DNA of 64,000 nt from Rotaria macrura. Its lineage: Eukaryota; Rotifera; Eurotatoria; Philodinida; Philodinidae. The stretch lies in NCBI GenBank assembly GCA_900239685.1, contig OENT01000185.1:1-64000 (forward strand). The letters are read 5' to 3'. Each line of letters opens with the position of its first letter. The first letter of the stretch is position 1. Of the stretch, positions 26,001 to 38,905 are shown piece after piece. The notes under the pieces were generated by a model. That model saw only the letters and a list, made by a program, of their open reading frames with translations, was not told the origin of the DNA and made no database searches. A program made the translations under genes and the position numbers.

Positions 26001-27461
26001 ATTACTTGTCTATTAAAAAGAAAAGAAGTGTAGTTTCCGTCATTAAAGAAAGGAATCAAAATCATAGAAAAATATCATTATATGATTGATCTTTGATTTA
26101 TTCATTGGATGTGATCTTGATGATGCTTTTGATCACCGTATTCTCAATGAAACTGTTTGACTTTCAATTTACGCTAGTTTATCTGATTCATCTTGTATGA
26201 CATGAAAGTTACAAGATTTTTCTTTAGATTATCTATCCTAGCTAGATAACATGTGATGTGATCACTACGAAAAAACGAAGAGGGTTCGATAAGTCAGCAT
26301 GTTGAGTTGCTTGCTGGTAATGCTTTTCAGATTAGATATCATCTGTTTCTGTTGTATGAATAATTCTGAAATCCAACCATTGACTTGTATCTTAAAAAAT
26401 ATAGTCGACTCATCTTACATATAGAGGAGATAACAACAGCCTAGATCATTATGTACTGCCAAAGAATGATTACCATTCATCTACGTATCTGTTTGCGTTA
26501 ATCTGGTTAATCAAAAATCCATGTCTGAAAATTAGTGATGTTAGATAAATAGTTTAGGAATTTGCAAATGAAGTCTTGCAAGCATTTCAGTTTCACGTAT
26601 ATTGAATGTGAAGAATTTCTTTTTGTATTAATCAGTACAATGAACGATATCTAAAACGAAAAGGATACCAGTTTGAAAAATTTCCGTCAAGATTACTTTT
26701 CGTTGATGTAATAATACAGATGAATCGATTTTCTATACTTCACAACTTATTGTGGAACATTTTTTGAAAATGATTAGCATTTTTATACTCCATTTTATTT
26801 TCATTTTATTTTAGTTGAACGTCCATCAATGTCATCATGTCTAATGCATCATCGTTTAGTTAACTATTCATCCGACACACTTCCATTAAAAGCATGCTCT
26901 TCTAACAACAACAACAATAATAATAACAATAACAATAATAATAATAGTAAAAAAATCGATAATTGTGATTCGTCTCAAATAAATGTCGAACCTTTTACAC
27001 GTTTTCATTATCTTCATGCTACATGTCAACGACAGTATAAAACACAGGAAGTTGTAACACCATTAGCTCACAAAGGTTTGCTATTTATCATAATCTAATC
27101 GTCGAAACACTATTCTCTTGTTTTTTATGTAGTCATTAGTCAACAAAATAATTTATCTGATCAAAAGTTTTCATCATCGTTAGTCTCTGGCGGACATTAT
27201 TGTACACATTCATCAACTGATTCAACTCGTCCATTATTTGAATCGATTCATCATCATCAACAACAAGTAAACGGGGACTTTCATCATTCAGCACCATCTA
27301 GTACAGGTTCATCGTCTCATTCATCCAGTGGCGTTAGCTCATCGGTGGAATCTCCTTACAATCATTGGAAATATTTAACACCATTATCAGTGACAATATC
27401 TAATGATAAAAATCAGATATCATCCGCGATTATCGAACCAATACCGTTATCTTCATCTTAA
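20021..27461 (+). CDS. CDON/BOC/ihog-family immunoglobulin-FN3 receptor
   Basis: Fourteen exons join in phase to 1,110 residues: 20021-20066, 20135-20422, 22104-22262, 22331-22541, 22617-22849, 23530-23685, 23748-23867, 23925-24245, 24295-24671, 24734-24968, 25063-25308, 25379-25729, 26815-27075 and 27133-27461. Order: signal peptide (1-16), five Ig domains (to about 505; each has its Cys pair and most the YxC motif), two FN3 domains (about 515-715), one transmembrane helix (763-788) and a 320-residue tail. Ig2 with ILPSGNLHI and Ig4 with EPPKV and EGIYQCIGRN, plus FN3-2 with DGFVIYYRP, match CDON/BOC, which are Hedgehog co-receptors in other animals. The tail holds a poly-Asn run (about 26907-26945), a Ser-rich end and ADYATTP. 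There are only two FN3 domains, as in fly ihog, against three in vertebrates. Robo is the main alternative. Confidence 0.75.
20804..20837. repeat. (TG)n microsatellite
   Basis: TG dinucleotides with one TA step, inside the 1.68 kb intron 2 of the receptor gene. Confidence 0.9.
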
Positions 27462-30422
27462 TTTATAGCCATAGTTCTATTTTTCTACAATTTTTTTTCT
27501 TTACGCCTATAATCTCAATTCTTTGAAGTTTTTTGATTTGTATCCCTCAGTTTCTACCAAAGGTTTTTGATAGATATATATATGCATATATGTGTGTATA
27601 CCAAACTCTTCCGTTGCGTGTCTTACAAGATTGTTTTTTGCATAAAAATATAATCATGAATTTGGAATGAACTCTAAACTAAGCAAGCTGTATAAATTTG
27701 ATTCTTTTAACTAGAAAGACACATATCAGTCTTTTGAAAATCATTGAAGATTATGTGTTTTATGGTGATTTTCTAGATAAATGTTATTCATTGTCAACAT
27801 GATGGAATTCTATCTTGACTTCATGAATGAGACTTTAGATTTCATGCCATGATATGATTAGAGATAATATAAATAAGTAAATGTTGTATGTTTGTAGTTG
27901 GAAGAAAATATATATATTAGAATAACATATAGATGAAAAGAACGTATTCACAAAGGATTATTAGTTGTAGAAGCTTCAATTTGATGAAAATAAAATATGA
28001 AATAAAAGAATCCATGCGTATACCGTTGTAGCATGTGATTGTTGTCAACACGATTACAAACGATGAAGATGATTCAGAAACTAAGTGAATAGTGTATAAA
28101 ATTCAAAGAAAGAGCGCACTTTCTTAAAGTTGGTTCCTAAAAATTGAAATTGAACTACACAATTGAATCAAACAGCAAGACTACGAAACATACAGATCTA
28201 TGAAAAATCTGCCTTCGATTCGTTAGGTTAGTTTTGATAGAATGTAATCTCATCGGTAGTTTATCGTCAAAAAATATTTTTTTCAAAACATATGTTTTGT
28301 ATAACTGCTACTAACGAAGCTTAGCTAGATGTACCTATCTTCTTTTATCGATCAACTAGATTTCGAAATTTTAATTCTTGAAAACTTAATTAATGATTAC
28401 GTATGCTGAATTTCTACTCTTCGGCTTATGTTTTTCTTTCAGTTGAAGAAAATGTGTTTTGCTAGAATTTAATTGTTAGTATATGTCTTTCTACACGGTA
28501 GAAAGCTTCTTCAGAAACCATATGCTATATAGATAAATGTTATATATGAGAAACTGGTCCACAATAGAGAGTGAATAATGGAGTAGTCAGATCAATTTTC
28601 AGAAAAGAAGACGCGTTATCTTTTGTCCTGTGTGACAGATTTTTTGAAGAAACCTTTTTACACTATTCGATAATTATCTTGATGCTAGTGAAACCAAGAA
28701 AATTTTATCAAAATCAATCGATTCGAATTCGATTTCTAGAGGCTGTTATTTCTGAAGAATACACGTTTTTAATAACTGTGCAAGTGACAAGTTCAATATC
28801 CACTAGTTTCAATCTTCCAGACATGTGTTGATTTTCAGCATCTAGAATTCCAGGACGACCAGTTAAATTTGAAACTGAACTCAGATGTTCTATTGGTCTA
28901 TAATTGAAATGCATAATAAACACGACTTGAATATTCACATGTGTATGTGCATAGCCCATTGTTCATCACCATAGGTGGCGAAGCCTCTTGAATCTAAGTG
29001 ACGCTAATGGAGTTTTATTTTTCGCTGTCGAAGTTTGACGGTCAAACTTTTATTTGAAACGTCAAGCCAGTGCCTTTTTCAACTACAGTAAATCAACAAA
29101 AGATACGAACAAAAATAGATATGACAAAAAGCCCCGAAATCGCTTTTTTCGTTCATTTTTGGATCATAAGCGACTACAACTATAGGGTGTGCTGAATTTA
29201 CCAAGACTGAATTGTAAACACTTTTTTCATCAAAGTTAGTGTATAGTTTTCCGAAGCGTGAAATACACGAAATAGGCGAACTTCAAGATAATCGTATAAA
29301 GTCGTCCGAAACTCAACACATCGTGTCGTGAAGTGAGAATTATTTTGTAGGAACCTGAAAAATTCTACTTTTATTTACAATATTTTTTTGTGGGAAAACG
29401 ATTCACGAAAATTTTTTTCCATACTGTACACAACTCTACTGATGATTTTCATTCAAAAAATAAAGTTCTGTGAAAAAGAAACAAAGTTTTCAAGAAATTC
29501 TTGAGATTCTTACTGTCGACTACGCCATTCAAGCGCTCGTTCAATTTTCGTGTGATGAAAAGCTTTTGATATTTCTGTAGAATTTAGTTTGTTGAGAACA
29601 GTTGTTTGAATCCAAATTTTCTGAAAGTAGGTACTGAAATCTCCACATTGGATAACAAATCACTTATTAAAAGCCAGAAACATATAGCAATTTTTGATTC
29701 GATCATTGACGAAGTCAATCTCTGTTCGGGATACTTCTATAAAAATGCATGGGAAACTTGAAAATATGTACTGTCGTAGGATGTCAAGTTCAAAATTAGA
29801 TGAAACTGAGCTTCGAATAGCCAAATCAAATGAGACCAGAGCCTTACGATTCTCGATAGCAGTGGCAAACATGTTTGCATCATTCTTTTCGATAAAAACC
29901 ATTCTTCGATTGTCTTCTTTTGAAATTTATGTAATTCTTTCAAGTTTAGTGAAAATACATTGAACAAAATTTAGCAGTCAACTATGTCCTATTAAATTTT
30001 TGAATATAGTAGTTTTGTTCTTTTCCAATACTTTTTTTACATAATGCTTTATCAAGTCAGTTGATTCTTTTTCTAAACTATTTTACTTGTGACATTTAAC
30101 AATGCTTGTCGTTTGATTGAATGAATGTATACAACTTAAACAATCAGAATAGGTTCATGCATCTCGCAAGTTTTTCCTTTCTCTTTCTGGATAGACTTTT
30201 GTACATAAAAAGAGAAAATATTTAACAATGATTATTAACTTTAAAGATGGAAAACGATTTAAAAACTAAAATAAGATGTACGCATTTTGTTGTGCTTTAA
30301 ATTTTCATGTTATCTATGCATTGTTGTTTCAGTGGAGTATATTGTCTCACAAGTTTGTCATACGAACAAGATAAAAAAATAAATGAAAAAAAAAACGAAG
30401 AAAAGTTCAAATATTGAGTTTT
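27462..30422. other. Region between two convergent genes
   Basis: 3' flanks of the receptor gene (+) and cathepsin B (-). AT-rich; the short open frames at 28571-28959 and 29660-29967 overlap on both strands and resemble nothing. A perfect palindrome sits at 29031-29049, in a stretch (about 28970-29500) that is a little richer in GC and may be an old repeat. Confidence 0.45.
29031..29049. repeat. Perfect 19-bp palindrome
   Basis: AAGTTTGACGGTCAAACTT, 9-base arms around one central base. Confidence 0.8.
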
Positions 30423-31825
30423 TTAGTTAAGTTTTGGTGCACCAGCAACAATACCACTTTCAATACCGCATTCATTTTTGCCACGAAGGATTTTAAAGTA
30501 TCCTTTATCTCCCCAATCTTCGTTCCATGCTAAAAGAATTCAATTACATATGGAGTATTTTCCGTGTTACCCGCAGACAAACTCAATCGATTAACTTACA
30601 GTTAGCAACAAGCCAGTATGGTGTTGAATTTTCTACACCCCAACCAAGAATTTTAACAGCTGTAAAATAAAAAAGAAACAAAAGAGTATGTATCAATGAA
30701 ATATTTCATTGGACTAGAAATTTAGATACAAACCATGTCCACCGAGAACTGAGCCAGATTTGTGTTTGTAAACACCTGATTTGTATGCAAGAAAATCAGC
30801 ATAGACAGTAAAGGCAGCTTCTACTGGTCCATATGTGAAGATTTCAGTTTCGATTTGTTTTTGATCTGAACGAACGGAATAGACTGAGCTACCATAGTGT
30901 TTGTCTTTAGCATATGGAACATCATAGCCAGAAATACAATTGGTTTTACAATCTGGTGTTGGTTTTTCATCTCCGCACTAAATTTCAAATGAGACTAGAA
31001 AAAAATAGAGAACGAATCATTTTTCAAAAACTTACGGGTGGTAAACTTCCATTGACACTACAAACAGGAAGAATTCAACGTAGATGTGAGAACAACAAGT
31101 TTAATTAAAGTTACTTACTGGTGATCACATGATGGGATTGTATATGGTTCACAACCTTGTTTTGTATTGTAGTTACCACCAGTAACTAAACCATCGCTCT
31201 TGAAATATGACCAAGCAGCTTGTGGGAAACCACCATCACATCCGAAACCGCATTCATCACAACATGCTACGCATGAGAACAAAACCGTATGAAATTCATT
31301 CATTATTGAAATGAATACTATACATACAAACAAGATCTTCAGCTGAAATGTGTGCATTTTGAGCTCCACTTGAGGCAATGCAAATACGATCAGACATGGC
31401 TTCAACAGCACCGAAAGCCCAGCAACTGCCGCAACTAAAATGTTGAGCGATGTGTTTTAAAGACAAATTGTCGATTTTAATTAAAATATCAATACTGACC
31501 TTCCTTGATCACGAACTTCTTTAATTGTTGCGCATTTCGGCCATTGATCACGAGCATCAAAACTATCTGGTAAATCAACTGGTACAACATGTTCAATTGG
31601 TGTCATTAGTTTATGTTGTTCGAAATATTCTGGACGAACACCCATTAATCGTTTAACCGATTCTCTTGACCATGACATGAATTTCGATGGTGCTGCTGTC
31701 CATGTTGTTTGTACTGAATTTATTTTATCAATGAATTCCTGTGAAAGAACTGGTTTTGATATGGCAACACGTCCATTGGCAACGGCTAATGCCAAACAAA
31801 CGACGACACAAAAACGAAGAAACAT
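30423..31825 (-). CDS. CTSB: Cathepsin B (C1A cysteine protease)
   Basis: Seven exons (31825-31500, 31434-31328, 31266-31119, 31057-31036, 30977-30734, 30659-30600, 30529-30423) give 337 residues, the usual length. The enzyme is a lysosomal or secreted endopeptidase and dipeptidyl carboxypeptidase. It has a signal peptide (1-18), a propeptide with [16 protein letters not shown], and a mature domain starting near [12 protein letters not shown]. All catalytic parts are present: Cys113 in CGSCWAF, His282 in [11 protein letters not shown] and Asn302 in NSWNEDWG. The occluding loop typical of cathepsin B is kept, with [19 protein letters not shown] and its His pair, so carboxydipeptidase activity is likely. 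Exon 4 is only 22 bases and encodes the centre of that loop. The start is the methionine before the hydrophobic leader. Confidence 0.97.
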
Positions 31826-32806
31826 TGTATGTTGCTTTTAGCTTGATATTTTCGTGACAACAAGTAAAATTTAAGACCAAACATCTGTACTATATATATA
31901 TTGGTGATAAGAGACAGACCATTTTTTTTTTGTGCTAAGTATTGCTCACTCATAGTGATGAAAAGTTATTTCTTATCAATTTTTTTTCTGAGGGATGGTG
32001 TTGTCGCAAGGATTCGTCTCTTATCTTTGTGCAAAACAATAGATGGTTTATATCAAGGGCAAATACGAATGAAGGGCTGCTTTCGACACCTCTTTCACGA
32101 AACAAAAAAGAATATAATTAAATCGCTACAAAATTTCGAGAGCTTTCCAGATATTCGACAATCTCAAACAATCATTCTTTTCTCTTCGAAATCCATTCGT
32201 AGACGTTTCATTCAGACATAATCGAAGGTCATATTTTGTTTTGCTTCATATTTTCTAATAGAACTTGGAAATCATTTTTTCAATTATTTATTTTTCGTAC
32301 AAATAAATGATAAATCATATTGATAGTTCAAAAATGAAGAAGGAAAAAACGAGATTGAATAATTTTTTTCTAACTTGAAGGTTATCGTTATCGTGGTTAC
32401 ACTTATTAGATGAATCAGTCAGAGGCCGTTTTTATTCAATAGCGGCAATTATGTGAATATATTGCGTTCTCATACTAAACACGGCAACGATTATTTTTGC
32501 TCCTATCATACGACTCATCATTAAACGCGTATGTCTCCTATGCCACATTTGATCAATGTGTACGATACGAATCAGTTAGAGAACCGAATTATATATTCAC
32601 ATTCGCATACTTAAAATAGGATCGGTCTTATATGCATTATCTCCTATAAATATACATCTATAGTTCTTGTTACGAATTTTCATACAAAAAAACATCGTTA
32701 GTTTTATTTTAATGATGATCATCATCATTGAAGGTGGTAGATGCAGGTGGCAGAATGGAAGAAAAAAAATCATATATACATATACACACACACGCACATA
32801 TATAAA

Positions 32807-32852
<46 letters not shown>

Positions 32853-33374
32853 CGTATATACGTATATATCTGCATGATTAAACAATATTATTGCTTTTAT
32901 GTCTTTAATTAGCTATATTTGCATGAGGAATACTAAAAAGCCGACCGATATTCAGCTTGAGACTTAATTCATTAATAACGAATAATTCATGGTCTAACAG
33001 GTGAATATTATATTGTTCAAAAGAGAAAATTCTATTTAAAGACATAATAGACATATAAGAGGTCAACGGATATTAAATTCGAGCTCTATTTGTTCTTTAT
33101 CGTTCTCTTTATGCATGTCTTATTTCATTCAAACATTGTCATGATATAATGATATCAAATTTTTTTTCTCATTCATCTCATTTTCTTCAATATATTATAC
33201 AAACTCGTCTTCGTGTCTATCTCTTTTGATCGAGTAATCCTGACAGATTAACATATTTTAATATTAAACTTCATTTGATGCCTCATTTTTCTTTTCTTTA
33301 ATCATTTTTTTATTTTATAAATATATACATATATGAGAATTCTAATAGCATTTTTTATACATTTAGGAGCTGAA
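31826..33374. other. Divergent promoter region of cathepsin B and the LIM gene
   Basis: No conserved reading frame. Contains the microsatellite at 32781-32868. A (TA)n stretch lies about 60 bases upstream of the cathepsin B ATG (about 31890-31900). Confidence 0.45.
32781..32868. repeat. Compound (TA)n/(CA)n microsatellite
   Basis: Runs of TATA and CACACA steps with scattered G and C; produces low-complexity open frames on both strands. Confidence 0.85.
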
Positions 33375-34503
33375 ATGGGCACACTATTTGAAAGTTCAAT
33401 TAATCAAAATACAAGATGTTTTGCTTGCGGTTCACTTGTCTATGCCGTTGAAAAGAAATTGACGACACATCATGTAAATTTCATTTTTGTTCTCGATTGT
33501 AAAAATTATTTTATTATTTTAAATTATTTCTTCGAGGTTTATCACAATCGATGTTTTCGTTGTCGTATTTGTAAAAGAAATCTGACTGGATATTCACTTA
33601 ACGAAGAAGGCGATGATATTTATTGTGCAAGTTAGTTGTCTCATCTTATTTTGTTGAAGAAAGCTATTTATAAGAATATTTTGTTGTATCATTGATATTG
33701 TTATTGTTTCTTTCATTAGATTGTTATAGGAGAAAACAACGAGGTGATTGTAACAGTTTAGAATTTTATAGAGCAGCAGCAGAAAAGGCTCAATATGTTC
33801 ATAATCGTACTCCTAACAATCAACAAAATTCGCTGACCAATCCACGCACATCAAGTTTTCGTGATACGGCACGACATCCATCATTAACATTGCGTCAACT
33901 TGAACGACAATTTCTATCGTACCAACCTTCAAATAGTAAAAATAATGATGAGGTTTGACAAGTTTCTCGATAGAAAAAATAAGAATGAATGCCCTATGTA
34001 TGAACTTATTTTTATAGACAAAAAGCGAAGCAAATGAAAAACAACTCATAAAATCACTTCCGTTATTAATTAATACTAGTTTTTCAGTTCCTGTCGACTT
34101 AGCACGTTCACGACGCGATTCATCTTTATCAAAAGACGATCGAACTCCACATTTTTCACCAGTTTTTTCACCAATCTCAACTCGTCGTACAGAAACCATG
34201 ATCACACCTCGCGTAAAACCAAAAACTGATGAAATCAATACTACTGATGAACAAACGAAATCAATAACACCGTCAACAAGTAACTCAACCTCTGGTATTG
34301 AATTTCGATTAAATAAAAGTAGTATCGATATTACGAATGTTATGTCACCGCCTGCTCCTCGAAGAAGTATTATTGTACCAGATCTCAATAAAGATAAAGA
34401 GTACAGTGAAAGTCGATTTCGTTTTCCAGATCTTAATCTCAAATCAGTCCATCGTCGAAGTATCAGTGCTCATCATGGAACGAATTCATCACGAGTTAAT
34501 TGA
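33375..34503 (+). CDS. Single-LIM-domain protein with disordered tail
   Basis: Four exons (33375-33473, 33537-33630, 33720-33952, 34018-34503) give 303 residues. One LIM zinc-binding domain fills residues 15-66 with ideal spacing: C15-x2-C18-x17-H36-x2-C39-x2-C42-x2-C45-x17-C63-x2-C66. LIM domains bind partner proteins, often at actin structures or in the nucleus. The remaining 235 residues are polar, basic and low in order, with many Ser/Thr-Pro and Arg-Arg-Ser sites that could be phosphorylated. I cannot assign a subfamily: vertebrate one-LIM proteins such as LIMA1 place the domain differently. The ATG at 33375 was chosen because ACATTTAG just upstream looks like a splice acceptor; an in-frame ATG at 33333 lies before it. 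A 209-residue antisense frame over exons 3-4 is a shadow. Confidence 0.85.
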
Positions 34504-34616
34504 ACCTCAATCTATCATAAAAATATAACGATTACAGTTGTCTATGTTCTATGAATATTGTTATTCGTTTCTTTTTGTTCTGCACATTTAGCAACAGTAA
34601 AACAGTGAATCTATAA

Positions 34617-34651
<35 letters not shown>

Positions 34652-37275
34652 TGTATATCGTAATGAGAATGTCAACAAATCACGTTATCAGTTTTGGTAG
34701 CTATTTTCAAACTCAACAACTCGACCTGCAGGATGTTTGGAATTTTCCCATCTGGTCGCACGATGTTCGATGCAACAAATAACTTATTATGATGAATCCT
34801 TTGTTTGAATTTATCGCAAGCGTCAAGGTTTCACTTATTCTTATGTGAAACTTAGTATCAGTATAGAAATATTCGGATGCGATGGAAGCTTTTAAGCAAG
34901 TCGAATTACAAAAATGTCTCCTATCGAAAATTCATTTGAACATATCTTGCAAGTAGATGTCCTATTCAACTAATGAATGAAAAAATAAAGAAGAATTTTT
35001 TTCTACTAAAAATGATTCTTAGCTGACAAAAATTTCGATGCCATCTTTCTGAAAAAGTTTCCTTGCGTTCATGTTAGAATAAATTTAGTGTGTGTCAAAA
35101 ACAAGAAACTTTAATTTTTCCATCGGAATGTCCTCTTTTCTATAGAATACTCACGAAATGGAGAGAGAGGGAGAGATAGTCTTAAGCCATATGTTTTATT
35201 TTGATTTCAACGATTATATACCAGCATATAATATCTAGTATTAGGAGAATGTGAGACTTGATTAATCAATCAAATACATGATATACCTATCCGTTTACAA
35301 TGGAAACATTTTCTTAAACTCCTATTATAAAATTTCAATCTGAAATAATGCTTAGATTCATCTATGAGGCATATGAGTATCCACCGGAAAAAGACTATAT
35401 CAACCGCCTTGTCCATAAGAAAGAATGAAGATCTTGCGAATCCTACGTGTTAAAGAATACTCGTTTGAATCTAGTGAAATGTGTCATAGAAGTAAGTCTA
35501 TTTCTGTTTTTTATGTGCAAAAGTTTCAGACTACAAACCTTGAATACGAATTTTTCAAAAGTTTGGATCTGACACATGGAAATTGAAAATTCGATCGCTG
35601 TCTTGAATTTCGAAGTTATTTCAAGATCTCTAATCGACTAGGCATCGAGATAAGAGAGGGAATATCATATAGCGCACTACATAATATGCATTTTAATATA
35701 TATGTGTTTGATGATACTGTTAGCGTGCTTGTCCTCCTCCGTACTTATCAAGAGATTTCAGAACAGTCTTATTCTGAAATCAACAATTAAAACAAGTAAC
35801 AATATGTTAAAGTCAATTTAAGATTAAAAACAAAGAATGAATAGATTGCGTACAACCGTAAAATTATTTCTATTCTTTTCATGACATCACGAAATAGAAA
35901 TGGATTCTTTGAGACCGATAGATATAAAACTAGGTAGTTGAACATGATTGAAACGAGTCACCTGAAAAAAATGAGTGGATTTATTGTGCAGTTAGGCGAC
36001 TGAGAAATTTCCCACGAGAACATCGACATAAAATATTACCGATTTTTCACAGGGACACGTCATTACGTTCTTCTGTTTCTTACTATATACCTTTTGTTAT
36101 AGTATTGTGTTGATAAATGAAAAAAGAGGCGATCGTATACATGTATATACCTGATAAAATGTGCCACCATTGGTAATCAAATGCATCTTCTCTTCAAATC
36201 ATCGTTCTGTGTCACGAATAATAGCATATCAATACAATCGATTGAGCGATATCATGAAGGCGTCATTATTTAAACATGAAAGTGTGTTTATGCGCGACAT
36301 CTGTCAATGGATATGAATAACCAATTGAGATAACTTTTAACGAAGTCTTGCACATAGAATTTGATTTGATATTTGTCAACCTACTCCTGGTATAATCGAC
36401 ACGTTTTGTTTATTTATTTGTTCGAATTGAAAGTTAAGTTTTTCGAACGTCTATTGTATTTCGTACTTGATCATTTTTTTTAATGCGTCTAATAGATTTT
36501 ATGAGCTCTGATAATGACTAAGATGAAGGAAAATGTCACGTCAACAACTTCCACATCATCAAGAGAAAATGAATCACAACTAGCACAGAATAAATAGATG
36601 TACCGTTAGATTTTAATTGCAATCAAACGTTTACATGATATAAATACCACTTTTATCATGCCATGAATTTTTGAATGCTGAATAATAATGGTTCAGTCAC
36701 ATAAGAATCATAAAATGATGGGTACAGTTCACAAAATAATCTTTATATCGTACAGAGCAAGTATCATTCATATAGGAATTATGTCAAAAAATATTATCAT
36801 TTTATGTAAATCGATCAATACATGTCAAAACTAAAGAAAATAGGATGAATTGTCTCCATCATGACATGTCTTAAAACTGATAATTTATATGGCACATAAA
36901 AACTTATTTTGAATTCATTCTCTTGGTGATCATGTTTAATGCAATTATTCGACTACTTTTTGATATCATATTTTCGATTACAACAACATGAAACAGTTTA
37001 CGGAAAATTATTCATTCATAAAATATTTTTTTCAGGACCATCAAAAGCATAATCATGAGAGGAACCTAAGAAAGCATACGTGGTAGATTGCAAACAAAGC
37101 CTGAGAATTTGTTCTGTTTCAGGAAACTTATAATATTAAAACATGAATCCGAAAATTTCATTGCAAATACGCTTCCTTTTGCGCTATTCAATAGAAAGTA
37201 AAATCGAGTCATTTTTCCTTTTCTATTTTTCAGATATCTTTTTCCCTTAAAATTTAGCAAAATAATTTTAAAAGA
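34504..37275. other. Intergenic, no recognised gene
   Basis: Contains a (TA)n run at 34621-34648 and otherwise AT-rich DNA. On the minus strand, 35773-35720 looks like a tiny terminal exon (see findings), but no partner exons are convincing. Confidence 0.4.
34621..34648. repeat. (TA)n microsatellite
   Basis: Uninterrupted TA dinucleotides in the 3' flank of the LIM gene. Confidence 0.9.

Positions 37276-38905
<1,630 letters not shown>

Noticed and set aside
32597-32912. Ile/Tyr-rich open frames on both strands
   Set aside because: Produced by the TA/CA microsatellite.
33813-34442. 209-residue minus-strand open frame
   Set aside because: Lies antisense over exons 3 and 4 of the LIM gene and crosses its intron; long only because of codon bias on the coding strand.
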